From: a virus
Reading direction: 5' to 3' (one strand)
IMG/VR virus record: IMGVR_UViG_3300044712_000477
Span: 1 to 42,880 of that record
DNA: 42,880 nucleotides
The first letter of the stretch is position 1; each line of letters starts with the position of its first letter. The position numbers and the translations under genes were made by a program. The notes under the pieces were generated by a model. The model searched no databases and was not told the DNA's origin. It saw nothing but the letters and a program-made list of their open reading frames with translations. Shown here in pieces: positions 1 through 7,155 of the stretch.

Positions 1-17
1 GGATCAGACTCGTGCAT
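1..17 (-). CDS. Start of the dATP/dGTP diphosphohydrolase-like gene (continues at the right end)
   Basis: On the minus strand an ATG at 15-17 opens a frame that runs off base 1 and continues without a break into the gene at 42583-42880 if the ends are joined. The joined gene has 105 codons (104 residues). A ribosome binding site (AGAGGA, about 9 nt upstream) lies between this ATG and the stop of the next gene upstream. The residues gained (MHESDPPGAKLDQGK) match the PGAKLD-type N terminus I recall for this family. Confidence 0.8.
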
Positions 18-30
18 TATCGGTGTCCTC

Positions 31-183
31 TCAATCAAAATCCTGCTGAAACCTTGCTAAATCTTCAGCGCAGCATTTGTGCAATATCCGCATGTGTTCG
101 TCAACTTCCACTTCGGAGTAATGGTTGCCGCGCAGTCTTTGACCACACAGCCAGCAGAATCGCGCTCGGGGTTTTTCTAGCAT
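31..183 (-). CDS. Small zinc-ribbon-like protein (50 aa)
   Basis: A 50-residue protein with a C10-x2-C13 pair and a second cluster H35, C37, C38, which suggests one bound zinc. It is probably a small nucleic-acid-binding or adaptor protein, but no function can be assigned. I chose the ATG at 181-183 because AAGGA sits 7-8 nt upstream; a longer frame begins with a TTG at 225 that has no good site and would overlap the upstream gene. It lies in the leftward early operon, directly upstream of the diphosphohydrolase-like gene that spans the window ends. Confidence 0.6.
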   Translation of the reverse strand: MLEKPRARFCWLCGQRLRGNHYSEVEVDEHMRILHKCCAEDLARFQQDFD

Positions 184-211
184 GGTGGTTCCTTTTAGGG
201 TGGTGCGATAG

Positions 212-448
212 CTATGCTTTGACAAGTTTATCTAACGAATTTTGAACTTGCTGCATTGCCCAGTCGAGTTTGTCCGCTGGCATAATGTCAACTACATCAT
301 TAATTTGGAGTGCAACTGCATCTTCAACACTTCGTTTTCCATTGTCCCTGCCATACATCAGTTTAAAAGTGCGCTGCCAGGTTTCCGGAAGTTGTGCAAG
401 TCCTGCCTTAATCTGTTCTCTGGCGTAATCTTGTAATTGATTATTCAT
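212..448 (-). CDS. Small conserved phage protein of unknown function (78 aa)
   Basis: A 78-residue soluble, mostly helical, acidic protein with the segment TFKLMYGRDNGKRSVEDAV and a C-terminal amphipathic helix. I recognise the general look of a small siphophage early protein but cannot name a family. A perfect AGGAGG site lies 8 nt before the ATG. It is part of the leftward early operon, with zinc-ribbon genes on both sides. No transmembrane segment, signal peptide or cysteine pair is present, so it is likely cytoplasmic. Confidence 0.7.
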   Translation of the reverse strand: MNNQLQDYAREQIKAGLAQLPETWQRTFKLMYGRDNGKRSVEDAVALQINDVVDIMPADKLDWAMQQVQNSLDKLVKA

Positions 449-511
449 CTGATTTCCTCCTGATAAGATAACCCACGTTTATACCGGGCGTGCCGGTCAA
501 ACGCGAGGGGG

Positions 512-712
512 TTATAAGGACGCGGCCCAACGATCAGCGTTGAGTTTATGCCCTACATATTCTGAAAAGCACTTTTCGCAAACAAGCCCCTCGCCATGGT
601 CTTTAGTCGAATAAAAATCATTGCTTGGTGTGCATTGTGATATCTCACCACAAACGCAGCACAGGCAGTTTTTATATCCACGAGCATGGTGAATGGTTTC
701 GATTACATCCAT
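512..712 (-). CDS. Small Cys-rich zinc-finger-like protein (66 aa)
   Basis: A 66-residue protein with Cys at 16, 18, 19, 21 and 27 and a second pair C45-x2-C48, the spacing of a treble-clef or zinc-ribbon fold. The ATG is preceded by AAGGGGA about 8-10 nt upstream. Function is unknown. It is one of several very small Cys-pair proteins in this early operon, which are commonly DNA-, RNA- or polymerase-binding modifiers in phages, but nothing in this sequence decides between these. Confidence 0.65.
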   Translation of the reverse strand: MDVIETIHHARGYKNCLCCVCGEISQCTPSNDFYSTKDHGEGLVCEKCFSEYVGHKLNADRWAASL

Positions 713-741
713 AGCAAAATCCCCTTATAACCAGGTAAATA

Positions 742-760
742 CACCCGATGAAGCCGGGTG
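742..760 (-). terminator. Hairpin after the DUF1064 gene (weak terminator or attenuator)
   Basis: CACCCG (742-747) pairs with CGGGTG (755-760) over a 7-nt loop, just downstream of the stop of the leftward gene ending at 774. On the minus strand it is followed by TATTTACC rather than a clean T-run, so it is at best a weak terminator or an mRNA-stabilising hairpin. Confidence 0.35.
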
Positions 761-773
761 ATTTCCCGGCCCG

Positions 774-1235
774 TTATGTCTCCCTCACATCTATGCCGAG
801 CACACTCTTCATGAGGTGTACCTTCACACGATATACCGGGTCTTTCCGGGTAATGTCAGACTTTGTATCCTCAACCACCATTCGCCCTTCCTCCACATAC
901 ACCGCATCAGCATAGTACCGGAGCGCCGGTTTCTTCCTGCCATTAAGGGTAACAGCGGGGGCAAGCTCAAAGGGCACTTCACGCTTCAAATCTGACACTC
1001 TCCCGGCCTTTTCCATCATCTTCAATTGGCACCATCGGGCATACTGTTTCTTGCTGGCGAATGTTTCACCGTCCACCGTGATTTTTTGGGAGCGGTAACG
1101 GGATTTCTTTTCGGGTTGCGGCTCGTCCTCCGGCTCCTTTGCAATCCCCTTCATCACACAGCCGATTTGACACGTTCGGCATGTAGGGTGTTTTGGCTCG
1201 TAGCATCGGCCTATGGGGCATGGGGGATGAGTCAT
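774..1235 (-). CDS. DUF1064 family nuclease-like protein with N-terminal Cys cluster
   Basis: Residues about 45-153 match DUF1064, a phage family with a PD-(D/E)XK-like layout: TVDGETFASKKQYARWCQLK, then VPFEL and YYADAVYVEEGRMVVEDTKS, where the strand carrying VVEDTK would hold the catalytic Asp/Lys pair. Function in the family is inferred to be recombination or Holliday-type nuclease work. Unusual here is an extra N-terminal segment with five cysteines (C6, C11, C19, C22, C26), probably an added zinc site. The start abuts the stop of the upstream gene at 1236, which implies translational coupling. The protein is 153 aa, longer than typical members because of the Cys segment. Confidence 0.75.
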   Translation of the reverse strand: MTHPPCPIGRCYEPKHPTCRTCQIGCVMKGIAKEPEDEPQPEKKSRYRSQKITVDGETFASKKQYARWCQLKMMEKAGRVSDLKREVPFELAPAVTLNGRKKPALRYYADAVYVEEGRMVVEDTKSDITRKDPVYRVKVHLMKSVLGIDVRET

Positions 1236-1700
1236 TCACTCCCCCTTCAGCCGGACTATGACGGTTTTATCTGCAAATGAATCGGGGAGGACGTGGCAAA
1301 TCATCGCGCCTCCTATAACACTGGTAGCGTGGGTTTCCCACTCCACCACCTCCGGTTCCACCACCGGGCGCTTGTCGATGCCGCGAAGTTCGACCACGCG
1401 ACCGGTGATTTGACGGGCTACTATGTCGGCCCCGTCTTTTTCTCCAAAAGTACCCTGACAACCACCATCATTATTCCTCACCACCATATACCGCACCACC
1501 TCCACATCATCGGTGGGTATGACGGGGTTGACGAGTTGCCAATTTGGGAGATGGAAGTCTTTTAAAGACCTACCTATGCTCATCTGGCTACCATTTTTGC
1601 CGTGGTAGATCACAGCAGAATCTTTATACACTATCCCCTCACACCTGCCCTCGTCTAATACCTTTGCCGCTTCCGAAAGGGTGAGTCCTTCTGTCTTCAT
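1236..1700 (-). CDS. Phage protein of unknown function (154 aa), DUF2829-like N terminus possible
   Basis: A 154-residue soluble protein. Its first 55 residues (LTLSEAAKVLDEGRCEGIVY, later FHLPNWQLVNP) have the look of DUF2829-type phage domains that begin with 'TFSEALEALKEGK', but the resemblance is weak. The rest contains several beta-strand-like stretches and no catalytic motif I recognise. The ATG has a strong AAGGAGA site. It is coupled tightly to the DUF1064 gene downstream. I would annotate it as hypothetical. Confidence 0.6.
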   Translation of the reverse strand: MKTEGLTLSEAAKVLDEGRCEGIVYKDSAVIYHGKNGSQMSIGRSLKDFHLPNWQLVNPVIPTDDVEVVRYMVVRNNDGGCQGTFGEKDGADIVARQITGRVVELRGIDKRPVVEPEVVEWETHATSVIGGAMICHVLPDSFADKTVIVRLKGE

Positions 1701-1711
1701 ACTGTCTCCTT

Positions 1712-1733
1712 AAAAGTGGGGGCCGAAGCCCCC
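1712..1733 (-). terminator. UUCG-tetraloop terminator in the early operon
   Basis: GGGGGC (1718-1723) and GCCCCC (1728-1733) form a perfect 6-bp GC stem. On the minus strand the loop is UUCG, and the stem is followed by ACTTTT. It sits in the 55-nt gap between the leftward genes ending at 1756 and starting at 1700. It likely works as a partial terminator or attenuator, because its T-run is short and overlaps the next ribosome binding site region. Confidence 0.6.
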
Positions 1734-1755
1734 GATGGAGGTTGAGGCTGTTGGA

Positions 1756-2475
1756 TTATGCGATAATAGTGACTTCTTCCGGCACGTTGAGTTTCAACCA
1801 ATCCCGTATCCGCTTGATAGCCTCCAGTGTCCAGCATCCCCCGTCTGCCTCAAATAGCGCCGCCGTGGGTCCGCTGTCGGTCTTTTTCAGCCGGAATACG
1901 AACCTTGACGCAGGTTGATTGATTTCCAGGAATGTACGGTAGGGGGCAAGCTCAATGGGGTTCGGTATCCGCACATCCGCGACTCTAGCAATACCCGCTT
2001 TCGCCTGGACTTCCTGACTGATTCCATCGTCCGTGTAGGTTACATCGGTTTCCTGCCGAAGATTCCCGCACAGGGCGATAATTGCCGCCGTGGTTTCATC
2101 CTGGACGAAATGAGTCTGGAGGTTGATAATGAAGTCCTCGATTTTGAAATAGTTACCGAATGGGAAACTCTTGGGTGCGTGTACTGCGTGGATGAACTCG
2201 TGCCGCTGTTCCCACTCATCTACCAACCTGGAAATCAGTTTTACATTAAGATGATTTTGCACATGGATAATGAGGCCGTTATAGGTCAGCCCGTCCGGGT
2301 TGGCTATCAGGTAGTCCCTGAGTCCGGTAAGGGTACAAATGGTCAGGTCGGCAACGACCGGAGGCACTACTGATGACAGGGATTTTGATGTGTACTTGCG
2401 CCCGTCGATTTCAAAATGCTCAACCGGCGCCAGTGAAATGATGCGGTCGATAAACTCTTTGGTGATGTCTGCCAT
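1756..2475 (-). CDS. Conserved siphophage early protein (DUF2303/YfdQ-like), 239 aa
   Basis: I recognise the overall pattern of a family common in siphophages of Firmicutes and Proteobacteria: IDGRKYTSKSL at the N terminus, LTGLRDYL, the FIINLQTHFVQ segment (about 115-125), then YTDDGISQEVQAKAGIA and the highly conserved PNPIELAPYRTFLEINQPAS followed by PTAALFEADGG and a C-terminal TIIA. It may be distantly related to the E. coli prophage protein YfdQ (DUF2303). Function is unknown; it usually lies beside recombination genes, as it does here. A GGGGAA site precedes the ATG and the gene is 3 nt from its partner upstream. Confidence 0.75.
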   Translation of the reverse strand: MADITKEFIDRIISLAPVEHFEIDGRKYTSKSLSSVVPPVVADLTICTLTGLRDYLIANPDGLTYNGLIIHVQNHLNVKLISRLVDEWEQRHEFIHAVHAPKSFPFGNYFKIEDFIINLQTHFVQDETTAAIIALCGNLRQETDVTYTDDGISQEVQAKAGIARVADVRIPNPIELAPYRTFLEINQPASRFVFRLKKTDSGPTAALFEADGGCWTLEAIKRIRDWLKLNVPEEVTIIA

Positions 2476-2478
2476 GGT

Positions 2479-2835
2479 CTAGTTCCCCGCCTTTCCGCCC
2501 TGGATCGCGGTCGGTTGCGGGAAGGGCATGTTGAGTTGCTCCGGGTTGTGCTCAAAGGCCATGCCGTGACCGGCCTGCTTGCCGATGTAGAACAAGGTCG
2601 TGCAGGGGTGCGCCGGTTGCAGCTTGGGAGTGCATTCAATCAGGACATTGGCAGTTGCGCCGTTGGCGTCGGGCTTAATGGTTACTTTCAAGGTAACTGT
2701 TCGCGCCCCAACCTTTGCGTTCGGGTCCACGATGTTGTCAAGGACCGCCTGCATAGCGTCGTCAAACCGCTCGATAGCGGCACCTTTTGCCAGTGTGAGC
2801 AAACTGGCTTTTTCCTCGTCTGTAAACTGTGACAT
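2479..2835 (-). CDS. Conserved phage protein, 'replication terminator protein'-like (118 aa)
   Basis: The N-terminal half (LAKGAAIERFDDAMQAVLDN, then VTLKVTIKPD) fits a small family often labelled 'replication terminator protein' in clostridial phages and found next to the DUF2303-like gene, the same order as here. That label is an old annotation, not a demonstrated role. The protein is soluble and mixed alpha/beta. AAGGAAA lies about 9 nt before the ATG. It sits between the RecT gene and the DUF2303-like gene, so a role near DNA replication or recombination is likely from context. Confidence 0.65.
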   Translation of the reverse strand: MSQFTDEEKASLLTLAKGAAIERFDDAMQAVLDNIVDPNAKVGARTVTLKVTIKPDANGATANVLIECTPKLQPAHPCTTLFYIGKQAGHGMAFEHNPEQLNMPFPQPTAIQGGKAGN

Positions 2836-2868
2836 TCGTGCTTTCCTTTCTACTTTTAGAGTGTCGTG

Positions 2869-3801
2869 CTACTTATCATCGCATCCAGGTTCACGCTCAT
2901 CCGGCGGCTCCGCATTCGGGCAACTCATGGCGTGTCCGTTCTTCACTCCGCACTCAGGGCATGGCGGCACAGGAAGATCAGGAAATCCGTCATCCTCGCT
3001 GTCCATATTCGGGAGCGTGGTGGTTTCAGTTTTCTCTTCGTTGGTTATGGGGAGCTCGCCGGTTACAACGTCCAGGGGCTCGGAAAAGCGGTTCACGATG
3101 CTTTCAGCGGTAGGGGTAATGCCGGCGTCGGGGGTGATGTCGATGACGTCCTGATTCTCGTCCTCAGTCCGGAGCCCCATAGTTACCTCCGGGCAAAACT
3201 GACGAGCAAAGAAGGTCGCGGCGCGATAGCGCAGCATGAGTTCAGGCATCGTGATCCACTTGCTGCCCGACTTGCTATACCATCCTTCTAGCACCGCCAT
3301 TTCGATTGACACCGGGGCGCTTTCCAGCCTTTCGCCGGTCGCTTTTTCCGTCACCCATGCAACACAGGTCCGGTTCTTGATCTTCTCTTTTACCGTCTTG
3401 GTGCGTTTATTGTTGCCTTCGTAGAAGGTGATTTCGGTGGAAACTTCCTTCTCGGGTTCAGGGTCCGATATCTGAAAGCGCAGGGGCGTGAACTTTCCAG
3501 TGGAATTGATCGAAGAAATCAGGAACTGTGAGGACCACGAGGGACGCCCATGCACAAGGTAAAGGTTCTGCATGACCATCAGGGGATTCGCCCCAATCCG
3601 GTTTGCCATTTCCAGGGCAATAACGCAGTTCGCAACCTTCTCTTTGCCGCGGTACTCCTTTGGTACGAGGTCAGACGCCGCCAGAAGCGCAGCCTGCCGC
3701 TGCAACAGTGCGAATGATGCGGCGGTTCCGAATCCCGCGACTACCTGACCCTGTTCCTCTTTTGTCGCTGGTAGGGTTATCGTGTCTTTTTCAGTACTCA
3801 T
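2869..3801 (-). CDS. recT: RecT-type single-strand annealing protein (310 aa)
   Basis: A RecT/Redbeta-like single-strand DNA annealing protein that would work with the exonuclease encoded 230 nt upstream in double-strand-break repair and genome circularisation. The central block CVIALEMANRIGANPLMVMQ followed by NLYLVHGRPSWSSQFLI is the hallmark of this phage RecT branch; LMLRYRAATFFARQFCPEV (about 205-225) is the second conserved block. The C terminus adds a proline-rich tail with Cys pairs (CPECG near 278, then further Cys), a possible zinc knuckle not usual in RecT. An AAGGAG site precedes the ATG. Subfamily assignment is by eye. Confidence 0.85.
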   Translation of the reverse strand: MSTEKDTITLPATKEEQGQVVAGFGTAASFALLQRQAALLAASDLVPKEYRGKEKVANCVIALEMANRIGANPLMVMQNLYLVHGRPSWSSQFLISSINSTGKFTPLRFQISDPEPEKEVSTEITFYEGNNKRTKTVKEKIKNRTCVAWVTEKATGERLESAPVSIEMAVLEGWYSKSGSKWITMPELMLRYRAATFFARQFCPEVTMGLRTEDENQDVIDITPDAGITPTAESIVNRFSEPLDVVTGELPITNEEKTETTTLPNMDSEDDGFPDLPVPPCPECGVKNGHAMSCPNAEPPDEREPGCDDK

Positions 3802-3815
3802 TTCAATTTCTCCTT

Positions 3816-4025
3816 TTAATACTTAGTAGGATTAAGCCCTAATTGAATACGAAGGATTTCTTTCTGATATTCTTTGCCTTCGCAGTATCCGATTTCATGC
3901 GCCCTGATTATGATTCCCATGAAAGCGCTATAGCAATTTTGATAAACATCTGCCGGTATGTAATCAGCCAAAACAGCCAAGCACTGATCTCTAGTTTTTG
4001 CTTCCGTGATCTTGTCGGGTAGCAT
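3816..4025 (-). CDS. Small protein between RecT and exonuclease (69 aa)
   Basis: A 69-residue helical protein (QCLAVLADYIPADVYQNCY, EIGYCEGKEYQKEI) with no recognised domain. It lies between the exonuclease and RecT genes with 3- and 14-nt gaps and has a good GGAGGT site, so it is translated with the recombination pair. It may be an accessory of that module; this is inference from position only. Confidence 0.6.
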   Translation of the reverse strand: MLPDKITEAKTRDQCLAVLADYIPADVYQNCYSAFMGIIIRAHEIGYCEGKEYQKEILRIQLGLNPTKY

Positions 4026-4028
4026 TTA

Positions 4029-4925
4029 CTACCTCCACTTCGGCATTTCCCATTCTTCAAGCAGGTCTGCCGGTCGTATCTGGTCCAGCGATACGATATG
4101 CAGAGGTATTTCGTAATTCGGGTAGGCTCCCCGAACCTTGCACTCGGCGACCAGACACAACAACCGCCGCACTTCATCCCGCGCCCACTGTAGCCAATCC
4201 GGGTGAATGTATCCGCATCTTACCGGGTGCGGTTCTGACGTTTCGGCGGCAACGAAAATGAACGTGTCATGGTCGATGTTGTTCTCTACAGCGCCGATAC
4301 TGTAATGTCCCGCCTGAATATCGTAGTTCAGTGTCACCATCTGCCGGTCAAACTTGGCAACGTCAGCGCAAGTTTTGTAGTCAATCAGCGCCCTCCGTTC
4401 CGGGTTCAGGTCGATACGTGCCTTGCATCTGAGGCCGGTTCCCGGATCGTCCCATATCAGGGTGAGTTCAGGATTGCCGCGTTTCAGTAGCATTGACGCC
4501 AGCGGGTGACTTTTTAGGCTTTTGTCGATGCCGAATACCGCCGCTGCCTGATCTGCCGTGAGTAGGATCTTGCCAGCGTTGGCTTTTTCAAACTTGTCCC
4601 ACCAATCAATGGCTTTTACGGTTTCGTCACTCGGTTTTTTCGCGTTGATCTGTGTTGATGTGGGTCTTTTGGGCGCGTCGGAAGGCATGACGATGTATTG
4701 AGACAGAAACGCCGCGTCACCTTCCAGGCTGTAGGCGTGGGATGCTCCCCCAAGCGCGAAACATGCCTTGTCCTCTTCCGGCAATAATGCCGCCGCCGGA
4801 TTTTTCCGGAACTTCTTCAGGAAAGAACTGGAGACATAGGGGAGCGCGTGGTACTGTTCAGCCGGGATGTCCTTATAGACTCCCGGAGGTAACGATTCTA
4901 TTTGTTCAGCCAGGTTTCCGTTCAT
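4029..4925 (-). CDS. recE: RecE-type 5'-3' exonuclease (PD-(D/E)XK, 298 aa)
   Basis: This matches the C-terminal nuclease domain of RecE (DUF3799/PDDEXK_1), which resects double-stranded ends for RecT. The opening LPPGVYKDIPAEQYHALPYVSSSFLKKF and ALGGASHAY (His63) are typical. Catalytic residues are visible in order: E153, D172 in the GLRCKARIDL strand, D182 and K184 in LIDYKTC, then Q204-x3-Y208 in QAGHYSIGA. The length fits the nuclease domain alone, without the long N-terminal part of E. coli RecE. It is translated just after a small zinc-ribbon protein and before the accessory gene and recT. Confidence 0.88.
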   Translation of the reverse strand: MNGNLAEQIESLPPGVYKDIPAEQYHALPYVSSSFLKKFRKNPAAALLPEEDKACFALGGASHAYSLEGDAAFLSQYIVMPSDAPKRPTSTQINAKKPSDETVKAIDWWDKFEKANAGKILLTADQAAAVFGIDKSLKSHPLASMLLKRGNPELTLIWDDPGTGLRCKARIDLNPERRALIDYKTCADVAKFDRQMVTLNYDIQAGHYSIGAVENNIDHDTFIFVAAETSEPHPVRCGYIHPDWLQWARDEVRRLLCLVAECKVRGAYPNYEIPLHIVSLDQIRPADLLEEWEMPKWR

Positions 4926-4928
4926 AAT

Positions 4929-5108
4929 TCAGCCCTCATGCGCCATCTGGTCTTTACCACCACAGCGCGTATCTTTGCAGTACATCCCCTTTTTCGATGC
5001 CACAGTTGCCTTTCCTCTTACCCTGGTCCGATATATAATCTCGTCCTCGTACATCTCTGATGAAGGTCTTTCTTTCCCGCAATAAGCACACTTGATAATG
5101 TCATCCAT
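4929..5108 (-). CDS. Small zinc-ribbon protein (59 aa), easily missed
   Basis: A complete 59-residue frame from an ATG at 5106-5108 to a TGA at 4929-4931. It holds two Cys pairs, C7-x2-C10 (KCAYCGKERP) and C44-x4-C49 (YCKDTRCGG), with the spacing of a zinc ribbon. GGAGG lies about 11 nt upstream, inside the 3' end of the coiled-coil gene. It fills exactly the gap between that gene and the exonuclease, so it is probably a real early gene. Function unknown. Confidence 0.65.
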   Translation of the reverse strand: MDDIIKCAYCGKERPSSEMYEDEIIYRTRVRGKATVASKKGMYCKDTRCGGKDQMAHEG

Positions 5109-5111
5109 CTT

Positions 5112-6176
5112 TTATGCGGCCTCCTTTGCCGTTCCTTCTCTGTCAAACTCGTGGCCGCAGTTGGGGCAAACCACCATCCGTTCCAACCGGGCCTGTTCTT
5201 CTGTTTTCCTTTTGGCTTCAGCTTCCTGCCTCAACAGTTCCTCGGTTTCAGCCTTCAGCCTTGCCTCTTCCAGTTCACGCTTCTGGCGGTCAATCTCGGC
5301 CTGTTCAGCGGCAATACGGGCCTCTTCTGCTTCCCGCTTCGCCTTTAGTTCTGCCTCTTCTTTTTCCCGGATTTCGCGGAGGCGTTTTTCCTCGGCTTCA
5401 CGTTCGGCTTTCAGCTTCGCCTCTTCCGCTTCCCGCGCTTCGCGTATCTTCCGATCCTCTTCCTCACGTCGAGCAGCTTCCTCTTTGCGGAGGCGTTCCA
5501 GTTCAGCCCTTTCAGCATCGAGCCTCGCCTGTTCTTCCGCGGCTTTCCGGTCGGCTTCTTCACGCTCGGCTTTAAGACGTGCGGCCTCAGCTTCCTGCTC
5601 TGCCTTGATTCTGGCGGCTTCCTCTTCTGCCGCCTGCTTATCGGCCAGTATCTGCTTCAGCTTGGCAACCGCTTCGACCTTAGCAAACTCGGCCTCTGCC
5701 TTGAATTCCTGATAGTTCTCATCGTCGATAATGAGCCCTTCCACGCCGGGGAGCACTTCAGCAAGCCTCGCGGCGGTCACATTGAGAGCCTTGAGCGGAT
5801 ATTCCTTGATTGTCTGAATCCGTGCCTTGATACTGTCAACACGCTCTTTCTCGATACGGTCCTTTTCAGCCTTTTCTGCTTCCTTACGGGCCTCTTCAGC
5901 CTTGATTGCTGCGTCAATCGGCTGTTCCAGTTTCAGGATTTCCTCGGTGATGCGCCGCGCTTCGGTGTCGATCTGCTTGCACCGCTCCAGGGCCGGAGCT
6001 TTGATCTCTTTACGCGTGGCCTCAAGGGTAGTCCGGAGGGTGACGAGTTCGCGCCGGTCCTTCTTGGCCGCATCCATGCCTTTGGTGGTGGATACTTCGT
6101 ACACCACGCCCTGCATTCTGGTTCTCAGTTCCTGCAATCCTGCCTCTGTTGCGCTGTATTCCTGTATTGCACTCAT
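5112..6176 (-). CDS. Long coiled-coil phage protein with C-terminal zinc finger (354 aa)
   Basis: Residues 1-100 form a conserved phage domain (VVYEVSTTKGMDAAKKDRRE, then EIKAPALERCKQIDTEARRI). Residues about 165-330 are a continuous Ala/Glu/Arg/Lys coiled coil of TolA-like composition, and the end carries VVCPNCGHEFD, a single CxxC knuckle. Such proteins accompany recombination modules in proteobacterial phages; their role is unknown. The Glu/Arg heptads give convincing but false frames on the other strand. The start overlaps the upstream stop as ATGA and has a strong AAGGAGA site. Confidence 0.8.
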   Translation of the reverse strand: MSAIQEYSATEAGLQELRTRMQGVVYEVSTTKGMDAAKKDRRELVTLRTTLEATRKEIKAPALERCKQIDTEARRITEEILKLEQPIDAAIKAEEARKEAEKAEKDRIEKERVDSIKARIQTIKEYPLKALNVTAARLAEVLPGVEGLIIDDENYQEFKAEAEFAKVEAVAKLKQILADKQAAEEEAARIKAEQEAEAARLKAEREEADRKAAEEQARLDAERAELERLRKEEAARREEEDRKIREAREAEEAKLKAEREAEEKRLREIREKEEAELKAKREAEEARIAAEQAEIDRQKRELEEARLKAETEELLRQEAEAKRKTEEQARLERMVVCPNCGHEFDREGTAKEAA

Positions 6177-6355
6177 GGATAATCTCCTTCCCTTTCTTCA
6201 ATCTGTCGCTCCAGCTTCCATTCCTCACGCCGCGCCCGATCCTCTTCATCATCGGGATAGGCATAGTCGTTGTGATAACCTGGAGGTTCCATTCGATCAT
6301 GCCTCAGCTGGCACTTGCGGAGCACCGCAAGGTTGCGTTGGTAATTAGTGCTCAT
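6173..6355 (-). CDS. Small charged protein (60 aa)
   Basis: A 60-residue, highly charged protein (DDEEDRARREEWKLERQIEER) with no Cys and no hydrophobic segment. It has a GAGGG site about 9 nt upstream, and its TGA overlaps the ATG of the coiled-coil gene (ATGA), so the two are translationally coupled. Its own start lies inside the last codons of the preceding 48-residue gene. No homology recognised. Confidence 0.6.
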   Translation of the reverse strand: MSTNYQRNLAVLRKCQLRHDRMEPPGYHNDYAYPDDEEDRARREEWKLERQIEEREGDYP

Positions 6356-6491
6356 ATTCTTGACCCTCTACTATTTGGGCCTGTTCGTAGTATTTGCTGC
6401 GGATAAGATTCTCTGCAATCCGACGAGACATGAGCCCCGACAGTTCCCAATTCCCATTACTCAGATAGCGTAGACGGACAAGACGCGTCAT
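6345..6491 (-). CDS. Small protein of unknown function (48 aa)
   Basis: A 48-residue basic protein (MTRLVRLRYLSNGNWELSG...). I placed the start at the ATG 6489-6491 because it overlaps the stop of the zinc-ribbon gene upstream as ATGA; a longer frame upstream would run through that gene. Together with its neighbours it forms a chain of overlapping very small genes typical of phage early operons. No function assigned. Confidence 0.55.
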   Translation of the reverse strand: MTRLVRLRYLSNGNWELSGLMSRRIAENLIRSKYYEQAQIVEGQEYEH

Positions 6492-6655
6492 GCCGCTATC
6501 CTTCCCGCCGCATCGTCCAGCGCGTGAGCAATGGCCCTGCCGAGGCATTTGGAACATACCTCGACCTCGGCGTAAGCCGTCCCATCCGGGCCGGCCCTGA
6601 GCGTGGCAAGGAGCGGAGCGCCACAGTTTTCACATTTTATGGGTAACTCTAACAT
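6488..6655 (-). CDS. Small four-Cys zinc-ribbon protein (55 aa)
   Basis: A 55-residue frame with a textbook zinc ribbon: C8-x2-C11 (KCENCGAPLL) and C34-x2-C37 (VCSKCLGRA). A strong GGAGGAAGG site precedes the ATG at 6653-6655, and the TGA overlaps the next start (ATGA). The arrangement and motif make it a confident real gene despite its size. The role is unknown; small zinc ribbons of this type often bind DNA or polymerase. Confidence 0.72.
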   Translation of the reverse strand: MLELPIKCENCGAPLLATLRAGPDGTAYAEVEVCSKCLGRAIAHALDDAAGRIAA

Positions 6656-6706
6656 TGCCTTCCTCCATCCCCTGTGATATAAGGGGGCATCGTGTCTGTT
6701 GAAATT

Positions 6707-6736
6707 GCCTCGCTCGCAACGAGGCTTTTCTTATTT
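6707..6736. terminator. Hairpin with T-run on the plus strand
   Basis: GCCTCG (6707-6712) pairs with CGAGGC (6720-6725) over 7 nt and is followed on the plus strand by TTTTCTTATTT. All nearby genes read leftward, for which the T-run is on the wrong side, so it may stop antisense transcripts or act as a processing or stability hairpin downstream of the membrane-protein gene that ends at 6731. Confidence 0.4.
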
Positions 6737-6949
6737 AACGACCTTCCTTCTTCGCCAATCCCTTTCAACCATCCCCGTCAAATCCTTATCCAGCCGGGAC
6801 ATAACCTCTTCCCTCTGAGATTCGGATAACCCCATGGGCGCGGGAGTCGATTTTTCAGTTTTCATCTCGTGGTCAATGGCCCCCGGAATGGCTTGTATAA
6901 GGAGGATGAATAAAACCGCCGCCAGTAATGCTAAAATGATGTTTTTCAT
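6731..6949 (-). CDS. Small single-span membrane protein (72 aa)
   Basis: Residues 3-22 form a hydrophobic segment (IILALLAAVLFILLIQAI) followed by a charged soluble tail rich in Glu, Arg and Lys ending RRRKVVK. It could be an inner-membrane protein with a cytoplasmic or periplasmic helix. The start overlaps the upstream stop (ATGA) and has a GAGGAA site. Early-operon membrane proteins of this kind can be superinfection-exclusion or host-takeover factors, but nothing here shows it. Confidence 0.6.
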   Translation of the reverse strand: MKNIILALLAAVLFILLIQAIPGAIDHEMKTEKSTPAPMGLSESQREEVMSRLDKDLTGMVERDWRRRKVVK

Positions 6950-7155
6950 GTCGGTTCCTCAAAATTCAACTCTTTCCGCGCCGTGAAATGTGCTAGCACC
7001 CAATAAATCAGCGGAAACACCACCAGCGGCCCGGCCAGCATCCCGCCGAGATAGCACATCACATTGCCGTCAATGTCCTCATCTCGGATAAGGAGGATGA
7101 GAGCGGTCAGGATAAGACCGGCGTAAATCCAGGCGAGGGCAATCAAAAAATACAT
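6946..7155 (-). CDS. Small two-span membrane protein (69 aa)
   Basis: Two hydrophobic stretches, about residues 3-23 and 32-57, separated by the acidic loop RDEDIDG, predict a hairpin membrane protein. It is coupled to the next membrane protein by an ATGA overlap and has GGAGCC before its ATG, so the two probably form a functional pair. It has no similarity I recognise and is far from the endolysin gene, which argues against a holin role. Confidence 0.6.
   Translation of the reverse strand: MYFLIALAWIYAGLILTALILLIRDEDIDGNVMCYLGGMLAGPLVVFPLIYWVLAHFTARKELNFEEPT

Noticed and set aside
5092-5712. A long Ser/Ala-rich frame opposite the coiled-coil gene
   Set aside because: Complement of Glu/Ala/Arg heptad codons gives Ser/Ala/Phe strings; a typical shadow.
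6345-6557. A longer start for the 48-residue protein
   Set aside because: It would run through most of the end of the well-supported zinc-ribbon gene; the ATGA overlap favours the shorter start.
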